Source: Cognatundibacterium aquatile
Lineage (GTDB): Bacteria; Pseudomonadota; Gammaproteobacteria; Burkholderiales; Burkholderiaceae_D
Length of the DNA: 64,000 bases
Assembly (NCBI RefSeq): GCF_014699135.1
Contig: NZ_JACOFT010000006.1
Coordinates: 186,001 to 250,000, forward strand
Direction: 5' to 3'
Part shown: in pieces, positions 26,701-35,739 of the stretch
Layout of the letters: the number at the start of each line of letters is the position of its first letter
Numbering within the stretch: the stretch's first letter is position 1
The notes under the pieces: model-generated
Told to the model about the DNA's origin: nothing
The model's database searches: none
The model's input: the letters and a program-made list of their open reading frames with translations, nothing else
Position numbers and translations under genes: made by a program

Positions 26701-27904
26701 GGATCATGGTCTCACGCATCTCCAGCAGCTTTGCGTGCAAGCGCGGATGCGGTGGTGCGTCTTGCCAGTACGCGCAGATTGCCTCAAACAAGGCGTCGAT
26801 ATCATGTGCAGTACGAACATTAAAATGCGACACCGGCAATACGACGCCTTGCGCCATGTGATTCGTCAGCGGCTGTAAAACGTAGTAGCTGAACGCATGC
26901 CGTTGTTTCACGCCCTCATCCACCTGCGCTTTCGCCAGTTGCAAACTGCTGGTCTCATTCTTTGCCAGCATCGCGATCGTACTCAGCAAACCAAGTAAAT
27001 CGGGAATAAAAATTTTCCGCTTACCACTGCTGGCTTTTTGCATCTGCGCATGGGTTTGCGCCAGTCCTACTGCGATAGTCATTTTGTTTTGCAAGACCGC
27101 CATCGCAATCAGAATTTCACCCTGAAATTGCGGCGGCAACTGCCGCTGTAACTGCGTGAGGCGGTCGAAATCGCCGCGCAATAAGGCTTGCCACGCGACG
27201 AGCCCCATCAATTGCGGCCAGCTATTCGATTCCTGATCCATCTGCTGACAAGCGTAGTCATACGCCAGCCTGCAATCGAGTAATTCCCAGTTGGCTTTAA
27301 CAAAAATATCCGTCAGCACCATGCCCTGATCAATCGGCCGGAGTTGCGAAAATAAGCGGATACCATCCTCATGCTGGAAAAATTCTGCGCCAGGAATAAG
27401 CGCATGATCGTTTTTAACACTGAGAAATTTTTCACGCCACAACAAGGCTTCATCGGTTCTGCCGAGCAGCACGGAAAACAGCATTTCACGACTGTAAAAT
27501 TCAGCATCGTAGGATTTCCAATGCTGATATTCGCCGTGCTTTTTCAATAAATCACGAATCTGGCTGATCCACAATTTCATACCACCGGTCTGCTGCAAAC
27601 GCAGCAATACCGGCATGCGCCAGTCATCACGCAAGATATAACCCAAGCCGATTTCCTGCCGCAAAACCTGACGCTTGCATAAATCCAGCATCAGATCTTT
27701 GAGCAGTTTTGCATCGTAGGGATTACCCATCAGAGTTTTCGCGCCGCGTAGCTGCATTAACTCCAGCGCTTTGGTCTGACTCAGCGGCGCAGTATATAAA
27801 GCCGTGGCATATACGATGGGCAATTCGTCGTCGGTGAGGCGGTCAAACAAATCCATAGAGAAGTCAATGAGCTGAAATGAAGGGTAAGAAAAATTTGCAG
27901 ACAT
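23774..27904 (-). CDS. Large SNF2/RapA-type ATP-dependent helicase
   Basis: A protein of about 1376 residues. The C-terminal third (from about residue 910) is a SNF2 motor with Walker A DDMGLGKT, DEAQ box, SGTPVENHLGELW, the helicase C segment LVFSQFVDHL, and the arginine-finger region SDRAHRMGQQRPV. The first 900 residues are mostly alpha-helical and show no domain I know apart from a SNF2-associated stretch before the motor. The role is likely DNA or nucleoprotein remodelling in transcription or repair. The start at 27904 (MSANFSYPS) is the best guess; ATGs at 27913 and 27946 are in frame. It is a single gene with no partner methylase or nuclease, so I do not call it a defence system. Confidence 0.85.
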   Translation of the reverse strand: MSANFSYPSFQLIDFSMDLFDRLTDDELPIVYATALYTAPLSQTKALELMQLRGAKTLMGNPYDAKLLKDLMLDLCKRQVLRQEIGLGYILRDDWRMPVLLRLQQTGGMKLWISQIRDLLKKHGEYQHWKSYDAEFYSREMLFSVLLGRTDEALLWREKFLSVKNDHALIPGAEFFQHEDGIRLFSQLRPIDQGMVLTDIFVKANWELLDCRLAYDYACQQMDQESNSWPQLMGLVAWQALLRGDFDRLTQLQRQLPPQFQGEILIAMAVLQNKMTIAVGLAQTHAQMQKASSGKRKIFIPDLLGLLSTIAMLAKNETSSLQLAKAQVDEGVKQRHAFSYYVLQPLTNHMAQGVVLPVSHFNVRTAHDIDALFEAICAYWQDAPPHPRLHAKLLEMRETMIRYGYQWVAAELDVLLAHQFKEVPQFPEWHHKKNIQPLLLALQREEGWKRALNALSQLKPAGTAAVTKKEEEMRLAWLLEFHFQELKIEPREQKRSAKGVWSKGRPVALRRLVQELDSLSYLSEQDKQIAACIRRASDSYYGGSEFEINIDKALPFLVAHPAVYWADAPDVRIDVVKGDIALQLKENGDQISLQLEPFISADASVVWKKETPTRLAVYTSSPEIKQITGILGRGLTVPVTAKAQLVDVIAAIAPHLSIHSDLPELAAHIATLPADQTMFAHLLPLQEGLRVQLLMRPLADGGWFQPGKGAANVLGEQAGVPVQASRDLPKEKALMQFVLDACPALANAEESGQEWQLQHPEQCLELLEQLRAVPADRLQLVWPEGERFRLRGSRSLQNLRLTIKKQGEWFVAGGELSLDDGRVLALRELLQMAGSARGRFLQLGENDYLALTDSFRKRLDELRALGEPGGADGIRLNALAAPALAELAAEAGEIEVDAAWREQVSKLDALADFYPQVPSTLQAELRDYQLAGYQWLARLAHWGVGACLADDMGLGKTVQTLALLLDRAQGGPALVVAPISVAMNWQSEVMRFAPTLKVRAYHSHRSLADLGPFDLVIASYGMLQSDAEAFAAQHWHSVVLDEAQVIKNSATKRSQAAMALTADFKMIASGTPVENHLGELWNLFRFINPGLLGSKERFTDKFSTPIERGDKPARQHLKKLIQPFILRRTKTQVLTELPPRTEITLQVELSDEERHLYEALRQEAMDKIASLSAEEGQSLKVLAEITKLRRFCCHPQLVLKNSSISGSKLAVFEETIDELLDNRHKALVFSQFVDHLAIVRESLDKKGIRYQYLDGSTPATERKKRVDAFQAGDGDVFLISLKAGGTGLNLTAADYVIHLDPWWNPAVEDQASDRAHRMGQQRPVTIYRLVTQNTIEEKIIALHAEKRDLADSLLDEGDVAARLDTAALLRLLKENV

Positions 27905-27978
27905 GCGCGGCATCTGTGTTGTATCACGTTTCCAATGGAAGATCACACAGATAGATCAATGTGACGACCGCCACTTTT

Positions 27979-28284
27979 TTAATGTACGTTTGCGAAAAAT
28001 ACGCTGGCGGCAAGCAATGCAAACAACAACAGCCAATGCAACACCAGCATCAGAAAAAACCAGCGCAGAAACGGTCGCTTCATCGACTTGTGGCGTAAAA
28101 ATTTGTGCGCCAGCAGCGCCCCCGGCCAGCCACCGATCAGGCTCAGCAACAGTAAATTTTTCTCCGGGACGCGTGATCTGCGTTGAATCGCCGCTTGTTT
28201 GTCGTAAAAATAAACCAGAAAACACAGCAGACTGAGCAGCAGATAGTAAGTCAGCGTCAGCGCAAGTATGAGTAGATAGGACAC
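27979..28284 (-). CDS. DUF1294-family small membrane protein
   Basis: A 101-residue protein with three hydrophobic helices. The family core lies in the middle: YFYDKQAAIQ, RVPEKNLLLLSLIGGWPGALLA and HKSMKRPFL. Some relatives carry an N-terminal cold-shock domain; this one does not. The function is unknown. The likely start is GTG at 28284 without a clear ribosome site. An overlapping frame at 27956-28315 is a shadow. Confidence 0.8.
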   Translation of the reverse strand: MSYLLILALTLTYYLLLSLLCFLVYFYDKQAAIQRRSRVPEKNLLLLSLIGGWPGALLAHKFLRHKSMKRPFLRWFFLMLVLHWLLLFALLAASVFFANVH

Positions 28285-28331
28285 AGGCTATGTGCGAAAA
28301 GAGAAACCACGCCATCCAGCGGCTAAAAAAA

Positions 28332-28410
28332 ATACTCCCCCGGAGTATCTAAAAACCCCCTTTGTTTATAAGGACATAAGGGGATTTTTACGAAAAACAG
28401 GGGGGAGTAT
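28332..28410. repeat. Dispersed palindromic repeat, copy B
   Basis: The 79-base element has ATACTCCCCC (28332-28341) and GGGGGAGTAT (28401-28410) at its ends. Nested inside are AAAAACCCC and GGGGATTTTT arms, so it is a double palindrome. The left end ATACTCC-CCC-GGAGTAT is itself a 7-base hairpin. It lies 3' of trhP and upstream of the DUF1294 gene. It is the best-preserved copy in the window. Confidence 0.75.
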
Positions 28411-28467
28411 CCGAATTTTTCCTCAATACTGCTTTAATACTGCGTCAATAATGACGCAATTTTTCGC

Positions 28468-29829
28468 TTACAACATTTTCGCCAGCAAGGCCTTTTCGTA
28501 TTTCGCATCGAGCGGAATGCGCACAGTATGACCTGCACCGCCAATGATGTTCAGCGATTGACTTTCTTTGTTACGCATTTCTGACAGCGTCACGATTTCG
28601 TTACCATTCGGTGAAATGATTTCGATCTGATCGCCAACAGCGAAACGGTTTTTCACTTCCACTTCCGCCCAGCCATCGGCGACGTTCAACACCTGACCAA
28701 CATACTGGCTACGATGTGCCTGCGACACGCCTTCCATATAGTTCTGATGATCCTGCGTGTGATGACGCTGATAGAAACCGTCGGTATAACCGCGATTCGC
28801 CAGACCATTCAACTCGCCCAGCAATTGCGGGTTAAACGGACGGCCAGCCACCGCATCATCAATCGCACGACGATACACCTGTGCAGTACGTGCGACGTAA
28901 TACAGCGACTTGGTACGACCTTCAACTTTTAAAGAATCAACGCCGATTTTCGCCAGACGCTCAACGTGTTCAACGGCGCGCAAGTCTTTCGAATTCATAA
29001 TGTAAGTGCCGTGCTCATCTTCCAGAATTGGCATGAGCTGACCTGGTTTGGTCGATTCTTCGATCAGGTAAGGACGGTCTGCCAGCGGGTGACGCGGCAT
29101 GTCGCCCATCGCTGAGAACGATTGATTCGCATCTTCCAGCGCCTTGTTGAAGTCAAATTTAATCGTTTCCACCGGAATCCGCGCAAGATCGCCAGTTTCG
29201 TTTTCAGCGGCGTTTTCAACCTTGTAATCCCAGCGGCAGGAATTGGTACAAGTGCCCTGATTCGGATCGCGGTGATTGAAATAACCAGACAATAAGCAGC
29301 GACCGGAGTAAGCAATACACAGCGCGCCATGCACGAACACTTCGAGCTCCATGTCCGGGCATTCCTGACGAATTTCCTCGACTTCATCGAGCGATAATTC
29401 ACGTGACAGAATCACGCGGGTCAGTCCCATTTTTTTCCAGAATTTCACGTCGGCCCAGTTAACCGCGTTCGCCTGCACCGACAGATGCACTGGCACTTCC
29501 GGCCATTTTTCGCGCACCATCATGATCAGACCAGGATCGGCCATAATCAGCGCATCCGGTTTCATCGCGATCACCGGCTCCATGTCGCGCAGATAGGTTT
29601 TGAGCTTGGAGTTATGCGGAAAAATATTGCTGGCAACAAAAAATAATTTGCCACGCGCATGGGCATCGCTGATGCCTTGCTGCAAGACTTCCAGCGTAGA
29701 AAATTCATTATTCCGCGCACGCAGACTGTAACGTGGCTGACCGGCATACACCGCATCGGCACCGAAGTCGAACGCAGCATGCATTTTTTCCAGCGAACCA
29801 GCTGGCAGTAAGAGTTCAGGAGATTTCAT
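28468..29829 (-). CDS. trhP: TrhP (YegQ), tRNA 5-hydroxyuridine synthesis protein, U32 family
   Basis: A 453-residue U32 protein beginning MKSPELLLPAGSLEKM, with the cysteine segment ALCIAYSGRCLLSG and TCTNSCRWDY and a C-terminal beta-barrel-like domain (GDQIEIISPNGNEIVTL). Length equals that of E. coli YegQ. TrhP is needed for prephenate-dependent hydroxylation of U34 in several tRNAs. Unlike ubiU/ubiV it is monocistronic here. It is the third U32 protein in the window and, like the ubi operon, is followed by the dispersed repeat. Confidence 0.94.
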   Translation of the reverse strand: MKSPELLLPAGSLEKMHAAFDFGADAVYAGQPRYSLRARNNEFSTLEVLQQGISDAHARGKLFFVASNIFPHNSKLKTYLRDMEPVIAMKPDALIMADPGLIMMVREKWPEVPVHLSVQANAVNWADVKFWKKMGLTRVILSRELSLDEVEEIRQECPDMELEVFVHGALCIAYSGRCLLSGYFNHRDPNQGTCTNSCRWDYKVENAAENETGDLARIPVETIKFDFNKALEDANQSFSAMGDMPRHPLADRPYLIEESTKPGQLMPILEDEHGTYIMNSKDLRAVEHVERLAKIGVDSLKVEGRTKSLYYVARTAQVYRRAIDDAVAGRPFNPQLLGELNGLANRGYTDGFYQRHHTQDHQNYMEGVSQAHRSQYVGQVLNVADGWAEVEVKNRFAVGDQIEIISPNGNEIVTLSEMRNKESQSLNIIGGAGHTVRIPLDAKYEKALLAKML

Positions 29830-29910
29830 GATAACAACATTCCGTAACGAGACCGCAGCGCAACTGGCGCCAGCGGAAAATTGGGTAAATAACCCGCTAT
29901 TTTACTGCGA

Positions 29911-30795
29911 TTAAGCGTGTTTCTGTCGCAAAGTACGGATTTCATTCCCGACTAAAGCGGCCAGCACCAGCGCACCACCGGTCAGTGTGGCGGTTGCAGG
30001 CACTTCCCCCGCCCCCAGCCATGCCCACAACGGCGCCAACAAGACTTCCAGCAAGGCCAGCAGCGCCACTTCATGTGCCTTCAGGTGAGCGGATGCCTTT
30101 ACCATCAACGAACACGGCAATCCAAGTTGAAAGAAACCCAGTGCGCCGAGGATCAACACGTCTTGCATTGAAGCCTGAAATGGCAGCGACAAGGGCAACA
30201 TCGCCAGCGCAGAAAATGTCCCACCCAGAAACACCGCCGGAATCAGATCCACCGTATGAGCACGGCGCTTCAGTAAAATCATGTTCACCGATGAGGCCAG
30301 CGGAATACCGAGCGCCACCAGCATACCCAGCACGCCGCGACTGTCAGTCACCGACAAATTCCCGGCAAACATCCAGCCCATGCCGCAGCCGGCCAGTGCG
30401 ATCGCAATCCAGGTCGCGGCCGGTATGCGTTCTTTCAGTACCAGCCATGACAGCAAAGCGGTGAACAGCGGTGCCAGACTTTCCATCACCGAGGTATTCG
30501 CTACCGTGGTCAGCGTCAACGCAGTCATGAAACAACTGTACATGATCGCCCACATCAGGCCAGACACCGCACCCGTACTGCCCATCAGTTTTAAACGACT
30601 GACAAAGCCACGACCATACTGATGCAGCATCAGCCCCGCCACAAAAATACCTGCGAACAGGCTACGCCAGAACACAATTTCAAACCCTGCCGCGCTTTGC
30701 AAATGACGGCTGGCGACACCGGCAGTACTCCACAAAGTGGCAGCGGCAATCATCAGCAATATGGCTTGCTTACGCCTCGACCAACCCTGACTCAT
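29911..30795 (-). CDS. EamA/DMT-family transporter
   Basis: A 294-residue inner-membrane protein with ten predicted helices in two EamA repeats (first with LWSTAGVASRHL and FWRSLFAG; second with LSVTDSRGVLGMLVALG). It is a drug/metabolite exporter-type carrier with unknown substrate. A GGGG ribosome site precedes the ATG at 30795. It is transcribed toward trhP with an 81-base gap. Confidence 0.88.
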   Translation of the reverse strand: MSQGWSRRKQAILLMIAAATLWSTAGVASRHLQSAAGFEIVFWRSLFAGIFVAGLMLHQYGRGFVSRLKLMGSTGAVSGLMWAIMYSCFMTALTLTTVANTSVMESLAPLFTALLSWLVLKERIPAATWIAIALAGCGMGWMFAGNLSVTDSRGVLGMLVALGIPLASSVNMILLKRRAHTVDLIPAVFLGGTFSALAMLPLSLPFQASMQDVLILGALGFFQLGLPCSLMVKASAHLKAHEVALLALLEVLLAPLWAWLGAGEVPATATLTGGALVLAALVGNEIRTLRQKHA

Positions 30796-31285
30796 TTCAT
30801 CCCCATATCTTCATTCTCATTTGTAGCAACTCCCCCACCTTAGCCTCTGTCGAGCGAACGATACCAAGCCAGTAAGCAGCATATTGTGGACTCGTATCAA
30901 CATAAACCTTCCACTCTAACCGGAATAAAGCCGAGATGACAATGAGGAAAACCCGCAGAACCAGGAAAGAACCATTGAATGTATCAAATGGAACGACCAG
31001 AAGAGGAAATAGTTTTTCGTACAAGCAACCCCACTTAGCACCACAACTTAGCACCGTCATTTCAGCAAAATTTTTGCGACCAATTTACGAATGGCGAGGC
31101 AAAACAACGTAGTTCCAGTTAGCGAACTTGATATAAACGATAGCAACAAGTTGAAATAAGAAGAACATTATTAAGTAGATAATATTATCAAGTTGCATGT
31201 ATAATCTGACATTTTTTTATCAGCCGTTACGGTCTGTTATCTGTAGTTATCTTGAAGCAAATGAACCATCTGTAATCGAGTATTA
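30796..31285. other. AT-rich gap without a convincing gene
   Basis: These 490 bases become AT-rich from about 31080 onward, matching the following acyltransferase gene rather than the left neighbours. An open frame at 30797-31060 on the minus strand has no family resemblance or ribosome site. The stretch likely contains the acyltransferase promoter and may mark the left border of an acquired segment. Confidence 0.5.
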
Positions 31286-33379
31286 ATGACATCTCCAAGC
31301 CAGCCTCTCTCCCACCCCAAATTTCGCCCCGACATTGATGGATTACGCGCAATTGCTGTTATAGCCGTCGTCGCTTTTCACGCATTTCCAGAATGGGTAA
31401 AAGGTGGCTTTATAGGTGTAGATATCTTTTTTGTGATCTCAGGCTATCTCATCACGACGATCATTCTTGAGAACCTGGAAAAAGGTACTTTTAGTTTTAA
31501 GGAGTTTTATGCCAGACGTATTAAACGCATCTTCCCTGCCCTGATATGCGTTTTAGTGGCTTGCTTTGTTTTTGGCTGGCTTGCGCTTCTGGGCGATGAG
31601 TTAATTCAGCTAAGCAAACATATCGCTGCTGGCGCAGGTTTTATGTCAAATCTGCTGTTATTGCGTGAAGCTGGTTATTTTGATAATTCAGCAGATACCA
31701 AACCATTGCTACACTTATGGAGTCTGGACATAGAGGAGCAGTTTTATATCTTTTGGCCACTACTGCTTTGGTTTTCCTGGAAGCGAAAACTCAATATTTT
31801 TATCATCATCGTTCTCTTTGCCAGTATTTCTTTTTTCTTCAATATTAAGGGAATTGAGCAGTATCCCACGACAACCTTCTACTCGCCGCATACACGCTTT
31901 TGGGAACTGTTATCCGGAAGTTTACTGGCTTGGCTTTCTGTGTACAAAAACGAAAATTTCTCCAAGTTTACACAGAGACTTGACAAGTTTTTTAACTTTA
32001 TTTTCTATAGCAGCAAGCGTCAGAGTGACGGCAAAACCTTATACAATATATTTTCTTTCGCAGGCTTCATGTTTTTGGCGTACGGTTTTACGCATATCAA
32101 CAGCGACATGCCATTTCCGGGGAATTGGGAATTAATTCCTGTAGCAGGTGCAATGCTGATCATTTTTGCGAGAGCTCAGGCATGGAGTAACCGTATTCTC
32201 TTGTCAAACAAAGTGGCGATCTGGTTTGGCTTGATCTGCCTCCCTCTTTACCTGTGGCACTGGCCAATCCTGTCTTTTATAAAAATCGTAAGAAGTGGCC
32301 CACCAAGTCTTGACGCGAGAATTATCGCTATCCCACTCTCCGTCCTGCTCACATGGTTGACAGTAAAAGTAATTGAAAAACCCTTCAGGTTTGGGATGTA
32401 TAAAAATAAGGTCACGCTCGCAATCCTTTGCGGCCTCATTATCGCAACAGGAGTTTCTGCCTTATTTGTTAGTAAAGCCGCTCTCGCGCAATCGCATGGA
32501 TATGACAAATCAACCATCAAAAGAAGAGATTTTGAGCATGCTTTCGGTGCCTCCGAAACATGGTTCAGAGGAAAAGGCGACTGGTTATTTTTAGGTAACG
32601 CTCACGGTAAGTTGGTTGAGAAGCTTCAACTTGCCGTTGTTCCCACCGGCAGCGATATTGCAGCCATAAAAGAGAGTTTTTCAAGTATTGCCACGGTGAG
32701 CGCCCAATACAATATAAAAACTGTTTTACTTGTTGGGCCAGATAAATCCAGTATTTATCCGGAATATTTGCCCGATGAACTAGTTCCATCCAAAAAGAGA
32801 TATATAAGCTTCTTTTTGGACGAACTAAAAACCATTCCCAATTTAACGATTTATGATCCGACAAATGACTTACTAAACGCGAAAAAATCTGCAGGACTTG
32901 TTTATTGGATGACGGAGTCTCACTGGAATAACAAAGGCGCATTTTTGGCGTATTCCGGTTTCTCAAAATTGTTTAACTTACCTACGCCTGGTGTCAATTT
33001 TCAATATAAATCAACTTACGCTGGAGACCTGATCGGTCTTTCTAATTTAAAAAATTTTCCACTGCACAAAGAAGATAATTGGGAAGTGATCTGGAAAAAT
33101 AAGCCACAGTTGAATAAATATAAAATTCCAAATGAACATGAATCAGCATTCGGCACAGCCGAGATTATTTATAACCAGAAACCACTGTCAGACAAATATA
33201 TTTGGGTTGTTGGTGATTCATTCGCAGGCTCTTTAAAGCAATACTTTAACGCGACTTTCAAGGAAATTTATTATGTTGGCCACTGGTCAGAAAAGCTTAA
33301 AGATTTGCCTGCCAACCTCGCCAAGGCTGACAGGAAGCCAGATATGATCGTTATTGTAAAAGTTGAGCGTTCATTCTGA
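31286..33379 (+). CDS. Acyltransferase-3 protein fused to an AlgX/AlgJ-like domain
   Basis: A 697-residue membrane protein. Residues 1 to about 385 form an acyltransferase-3 domain with ten or so helices (RPDIDGLRAIAVIAVVAFH, FFVISGYLI, FYARRIKRIFPAL, SLDIEEQFYIFWPLL). The periplasmic part from about 425 contains GKGDWLFLGN, GPDKSSIYPEYLP, an ESHWNNKGA motif near 545, and GDSFAGS near 642. In this order the His motif precedes the Ser motif, as in AlgX/AlgJ, and opposite to classical SGNH tails of OafA/OatA. Its likely job is to acetylate or otherwise acylate a cell-surface polysaccharide. Base composition is markedly AT-rich and it is the only plus-strand gene here, so transfer is likely. Confidence 0.85.
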   Translation: MTSPSQPLSHPKFRPDIDGLRAIAVIAVVAFHAFPEWVKGGFIGVDIFFVISGYLITTIILENLEKGTFSFKEFYARRIKRIFPALICVLVACFVFGWLALLGDELIQLSKHIAAGAGFMSNLLLLREAGYFDNSADTKPLLHLWSLDIEEQFYIFWPLLLWFSWKRKLNIFIIIVLFASISFFFNIKGIEQYPTTTFYSPHTRFWELLSGSLLAWLSVYKNENFSKFTQRLDKFFNFIFYSSKRQSDGKTLYNIFSFAGFMFLAYGFTHINSDMPFPGNWELIPVAGAMLIIFARAQAWSNRILLSNKVAIWFGLICLPLYLWHWPILSFIKIVRSGPPSLDARIIAIPLSVLLTWLTVKVIEKPFRFGMYKNKVTLAILCGLIIATGVSALFVSKAALAQSHGYDKSTIKRRDFEHAFGASETWFRGKGDWLFLGNAHGKLVEKLQLAVVPTGSDIAAIKESFSSIATVSAQYNIKTVLLVGPDKSSIYPEYLPDELVPSKKRYISFFLDELKTIPNLTIYDPTNDLLNAKKSAGLVYWMTESHWNNKGAFLAYSGFSKLFNLPTPGVNFQYKSTYAGDLIGLSNLKNFPLHKEDNWEVIWKNKPQLNKYKIPNEHESAFGTAEIIYNQKPLSDKYIWVVGDSFAGSLKQYFNATFKEIYYVGHWSEKLKDLPANLAKADRKPDMIVIVKVERSF

Positions 33380-33660
33380 ATCAACTTACCAGATCAAAAT
33401 ATTTTGCTAAAACAAACGACTCACAAGATGAATTTCTATAGATACAGTGGTGAACGTATCTCTTTACATAAAGGCAAACCGTCCAGCCTGTCCATCACTC
33501 ACACAACCCCAAAACTGGCAATTGAGAAAAAACACTTCGACTCGTCGAAGCAGCAACCCCAAATTATTTTTTTTTGGAGGGGGAGAGTCTGAATAGTGCG
33601 ACGGCAAATCCAACCACCTGCCTGAAAAATGCATAGCCTATAAACCTGGATTTATTAAAC
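33380..33660. other. AT-rich gap, no gene seen
   Basis: The stretch between the acyltransferase and the typA terminator contains a T-run and a purine tract (about 33565-33588). No coding sequence is supported. It probably contains the right border of the AT-rich segment. Confidence 0.4.
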
Positions 33661-33690
33661 AAAAAACCGCAGACTAAGCTGCGGTTTTTT
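33661..33690. terminator. Bidirectional terminator between acyltransferase and typA
   Basis: AAAAAACCGCAG and CTGCGGTTTTTT are perfect 12-base arms around a 6-base loop. With A and T tracts on both sides it can stop transcripts from both directions. It lies 26 bases past the typA stop. Confidence 0.93.
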
Positions 33691-33715
33691 ATTGCCCGGA
33701 TAAATCCTGTCGGGA

Positions 33716-35551
33716 TTACGCTTCGCGGGAAGCTTTTTTACGCTCGTGTTCTTTCAGGAAACGCTTGCGCAAACGGATGCTCTTCGGTGTTACTTCCACC
33801 AGTTCGTCATCTTCAATAAACTCAACCGCATATTCCAGAGACATTTGAATTGGTGGCACCAAGCGCACCGCCTCATCCGTACCGGAGGAACGAACGTTGG
33901 TCAGCTGTTTACCTTTGATCGGGTTAACCACGAGGTCATTGTCACGGGAATGGATACCGATGATCATGCCTTCGTACACTGGATCGTTATGGCTGACGAA
34001 CATACGGCCGCGATCTTGCAGTTTCCAGATCGCATAAGCAACAGCAGCGCCGTCATCTTGAGAAATCAACACGCCATTGCGACGGCCAGCCAATTCGCCT
34101 TTGGTGTTATCCACTGGTGCGTAGTCATCAAACACGTGACTCATCAAACCTGTACCACGTGTCAACGTCATGAATTCGCCCTGGAAGCCGATCAGACCAC
34201 GTGCTGGAATACGGTATTCCAAACGCACGCGACCTTTACCGTCCGGTTCCATGTTTTGCAGATCGCCACGACGACGACCCAATTCTTCCATCACGCCACC
34301 CTGGTTCGTTTCTTCAACGTCAACGGTCAGATTTTCGTATGGCTCATGACGTACGCCATCGACCATTTTGAATACGACACGTGGACGGGATACAGCCAGC
34401 TCGAAACCTTCACGACGCATGTTTTCGATCAGAATTGTCAGATGCAACTCACCACGACCAGAAACTTCGTATGTGGAATCATCACCTTCAGCCTGCACAA
34501 CGCGCAACGCCATGTTCGATTTCAATTCCTTTTCCAGACGATCGCGGATCTGACGGGTAGTCACGAATTTACCTTCGCGGCCAGCCAGCGGCGAGCTGTT
34601 AACCATGAAGTTCATCGTCAAAGTAGGCTCATCGATCTTCAGCATAGGCAAGCCTTCTGGCGCATCTGGCGCGCAAATAGTCGAGCCAATACCAATTTCT
34701 TCGATACCATTGATCAGCACGATATCGCCAGCCAGTGCTTCATCCACTTGTACGCGATCCAGACCTTTGAAAGTCAGTACCTGATTGATACGTGCCTTCG
34801 TTGGCTTATCGTCAGGACCGTTCATCCAAACAACATCTTGCAAGGCTTTAACTTTACCGCGCAGGATACGGCCAACGCCGATCTTACCAACGTAAGAAGA
34901 GTATTCCAGCGAGGTGATCTGCAATTGCAGCGGACCATTCGGATCATCTTCACGCGCAGGAACGTGTTTCAGGATCGCATCAAACAATGGCTCCATGTTA
35001 CCGTCACGCACGGTGTCTTCCAGACCTGCATAACCTTTGAAACCGGATGCATAAACAATCGGGAAATCCAGTTGTTCATCCGTTGCGCCGAGCTTGTCGA
35101 ACAATTCGAAAGTCGCGTTAACTGCTTTTTGCGGATCAGCATTTTCACGGTCGATCTTGTTCACAACGACGATAGGCTTCAGACCCAGCGCGAGTGCTTT
35201 ACGTGTCACAAAACGTGTTTGTGGCATTGGGCCTTCTTGCGCATCCACCAGCAACAAAACGCTGTCAACCATAGACAATACACGTTCCACTTCACCACCA
35301 AAGTCAGCATGGCCCGGGGTATCAACGATGTTGATGTGCGTGCCTTTGTATTCCACTGCGCAGTTTTTGGACAGAATCGTGATACCACGTTCTTTTTCGA
35401 TATCATTCGAATCCATCACGCGGGAATCGACCTGTTGGTTTTCGCGGAAAGTACCGGATTGACGCAATAATTGGTCAACCAGTGTGGTTTTGCCGTGATC
35501 GACGTGAGCGATAATGGCGATGTTACGAATAGCGCGTTTTGTAGTGGACAT
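33716..35551 (-). CDS. typA: TypA/BipA, ribosome-associated translational GTPase
   Basis: A 611-residue GTPase of the EF-G/LepA group. G-motifs: AHVDHGKT near residue 16, [17 protein letters not shown] and NKID. Domain II, an EF-G-like domain and the BipA-specific C-terminal domain follow. It assists 50S assembly and stress or cold adaptation. The ATG at 35551 ([10 protein letters not shown]) fits family starts; an ATG at 35563 is in frame. Its own extended -10 promoter lies at 35588-35596, so it need not depend on truB upstream. Confidence 0.97.
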   Translation of the reverse strand: MSTTKRAIRNIAIIAHVDHGKTTLVDQLLRQSGTFRENQQVDSRVMDSNDIEKERGITILSKNCAVEYKGTHINIVDTPGHADFGGEVERVLSMVDSVLLLVDAQEGPMPQTRFVTRKALALGLKPIVVVNKIDRENADPQKAVNATFELFDKLGATDEQLDFPIVYASGFKGYAGLEDTVRDGNMEPLFDAILKHVPAREDDPNGPLQLQITSLEYSSYVGKIGVGRILRGKVKALQDVVWMNGPDDKPTKARINQVLTFKGLDRVQVDEALAGDIVLINGIEEIGIGSTICAPDAPEGLPMLKIDEPTLTMNFMVNSSPLAGREGKFVTTRQIRDRLEKELKSNMALRVVQAEGDDSTYEVSGRGELHLTILIENMRREGFELAVSRPRVVFKMVDGVRHEPYENLTVDVEETNQGGVMEELGRRRGDLQNMEPDGKGRVRLEYRIPARGLIGFQGEFMTLTRGTGLMSHVFDDYAPVDNTKGELAGRRNGVLISQDDGAAVAYAIWKLQDRGRMFVSHNDPVYEGMIIGIHSRDNDLVVNPIKGKQLTNVRSSGTDEAVRLVPPIQMSLEYAVEFIEDDELVEVTPKSIRLRKRFLKEHERKKASREA

Positions 35552-35587
35552 GGTAACGTTCATTTGGGGTAAATCGGATAACCGACG

Positions 35588-35596
35588 ATTATAACA
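35588..35596 (-). promoter_or_regulatory. Extended -10 promoter of typA
   Basis: The minus strand reads TGT-TATAAT, a perfect -10 hexamer with the TG extension. No good -35 is seen, as is common with extended -10 promoters. The transcription start would be near 35581, giving a leader of about 30 bases. Confidence 0.6.
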
Positions 35597-35739
35597 TGCT
35601 GCAACGCAAAAGCATAAAACGCCTATTATTTCAAGGAGTTGCTACAAAGCGATGACAACGGAAATGATGATAGGCACTTCAGGCATCCATCACGCCTGCC
35701 GCACAACATCATCAGATCATTCCTTTGTGCGGATAAATA

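Noticed and set aside
23774..27904. Anti-phage defence system built on the SNF2 helicase
   Set aside because: No nuclease, methylase or other defence partner is adjacent; the neighbours are dusA and a DUF1294 gene.
27956..28315. A 119-codon frame overlapping the DUF1294 gene
   Set aside because: The other frame (27979-28284) has clear DUF1294 features, so this one is a shadow.
30797..31060. An 87-codon frame on the minus strand after the EamA gene
   Set aside because: No ribosome site, no recognisable domain, and composition like non-coding DNA.
33565..33590. Purine tract GGAGGGGGAGAGTCT as a fourth copy of the dispersed repeat
   Set aside because: Only the G-run and part of the end match; no paired end is found within 100 bases.
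33746..35470. A 574-codon open frame on the plus strand, antisense to typA
   Set aside because: It mirrors the codon structure of typA, its product has no family features, and typA is certain.
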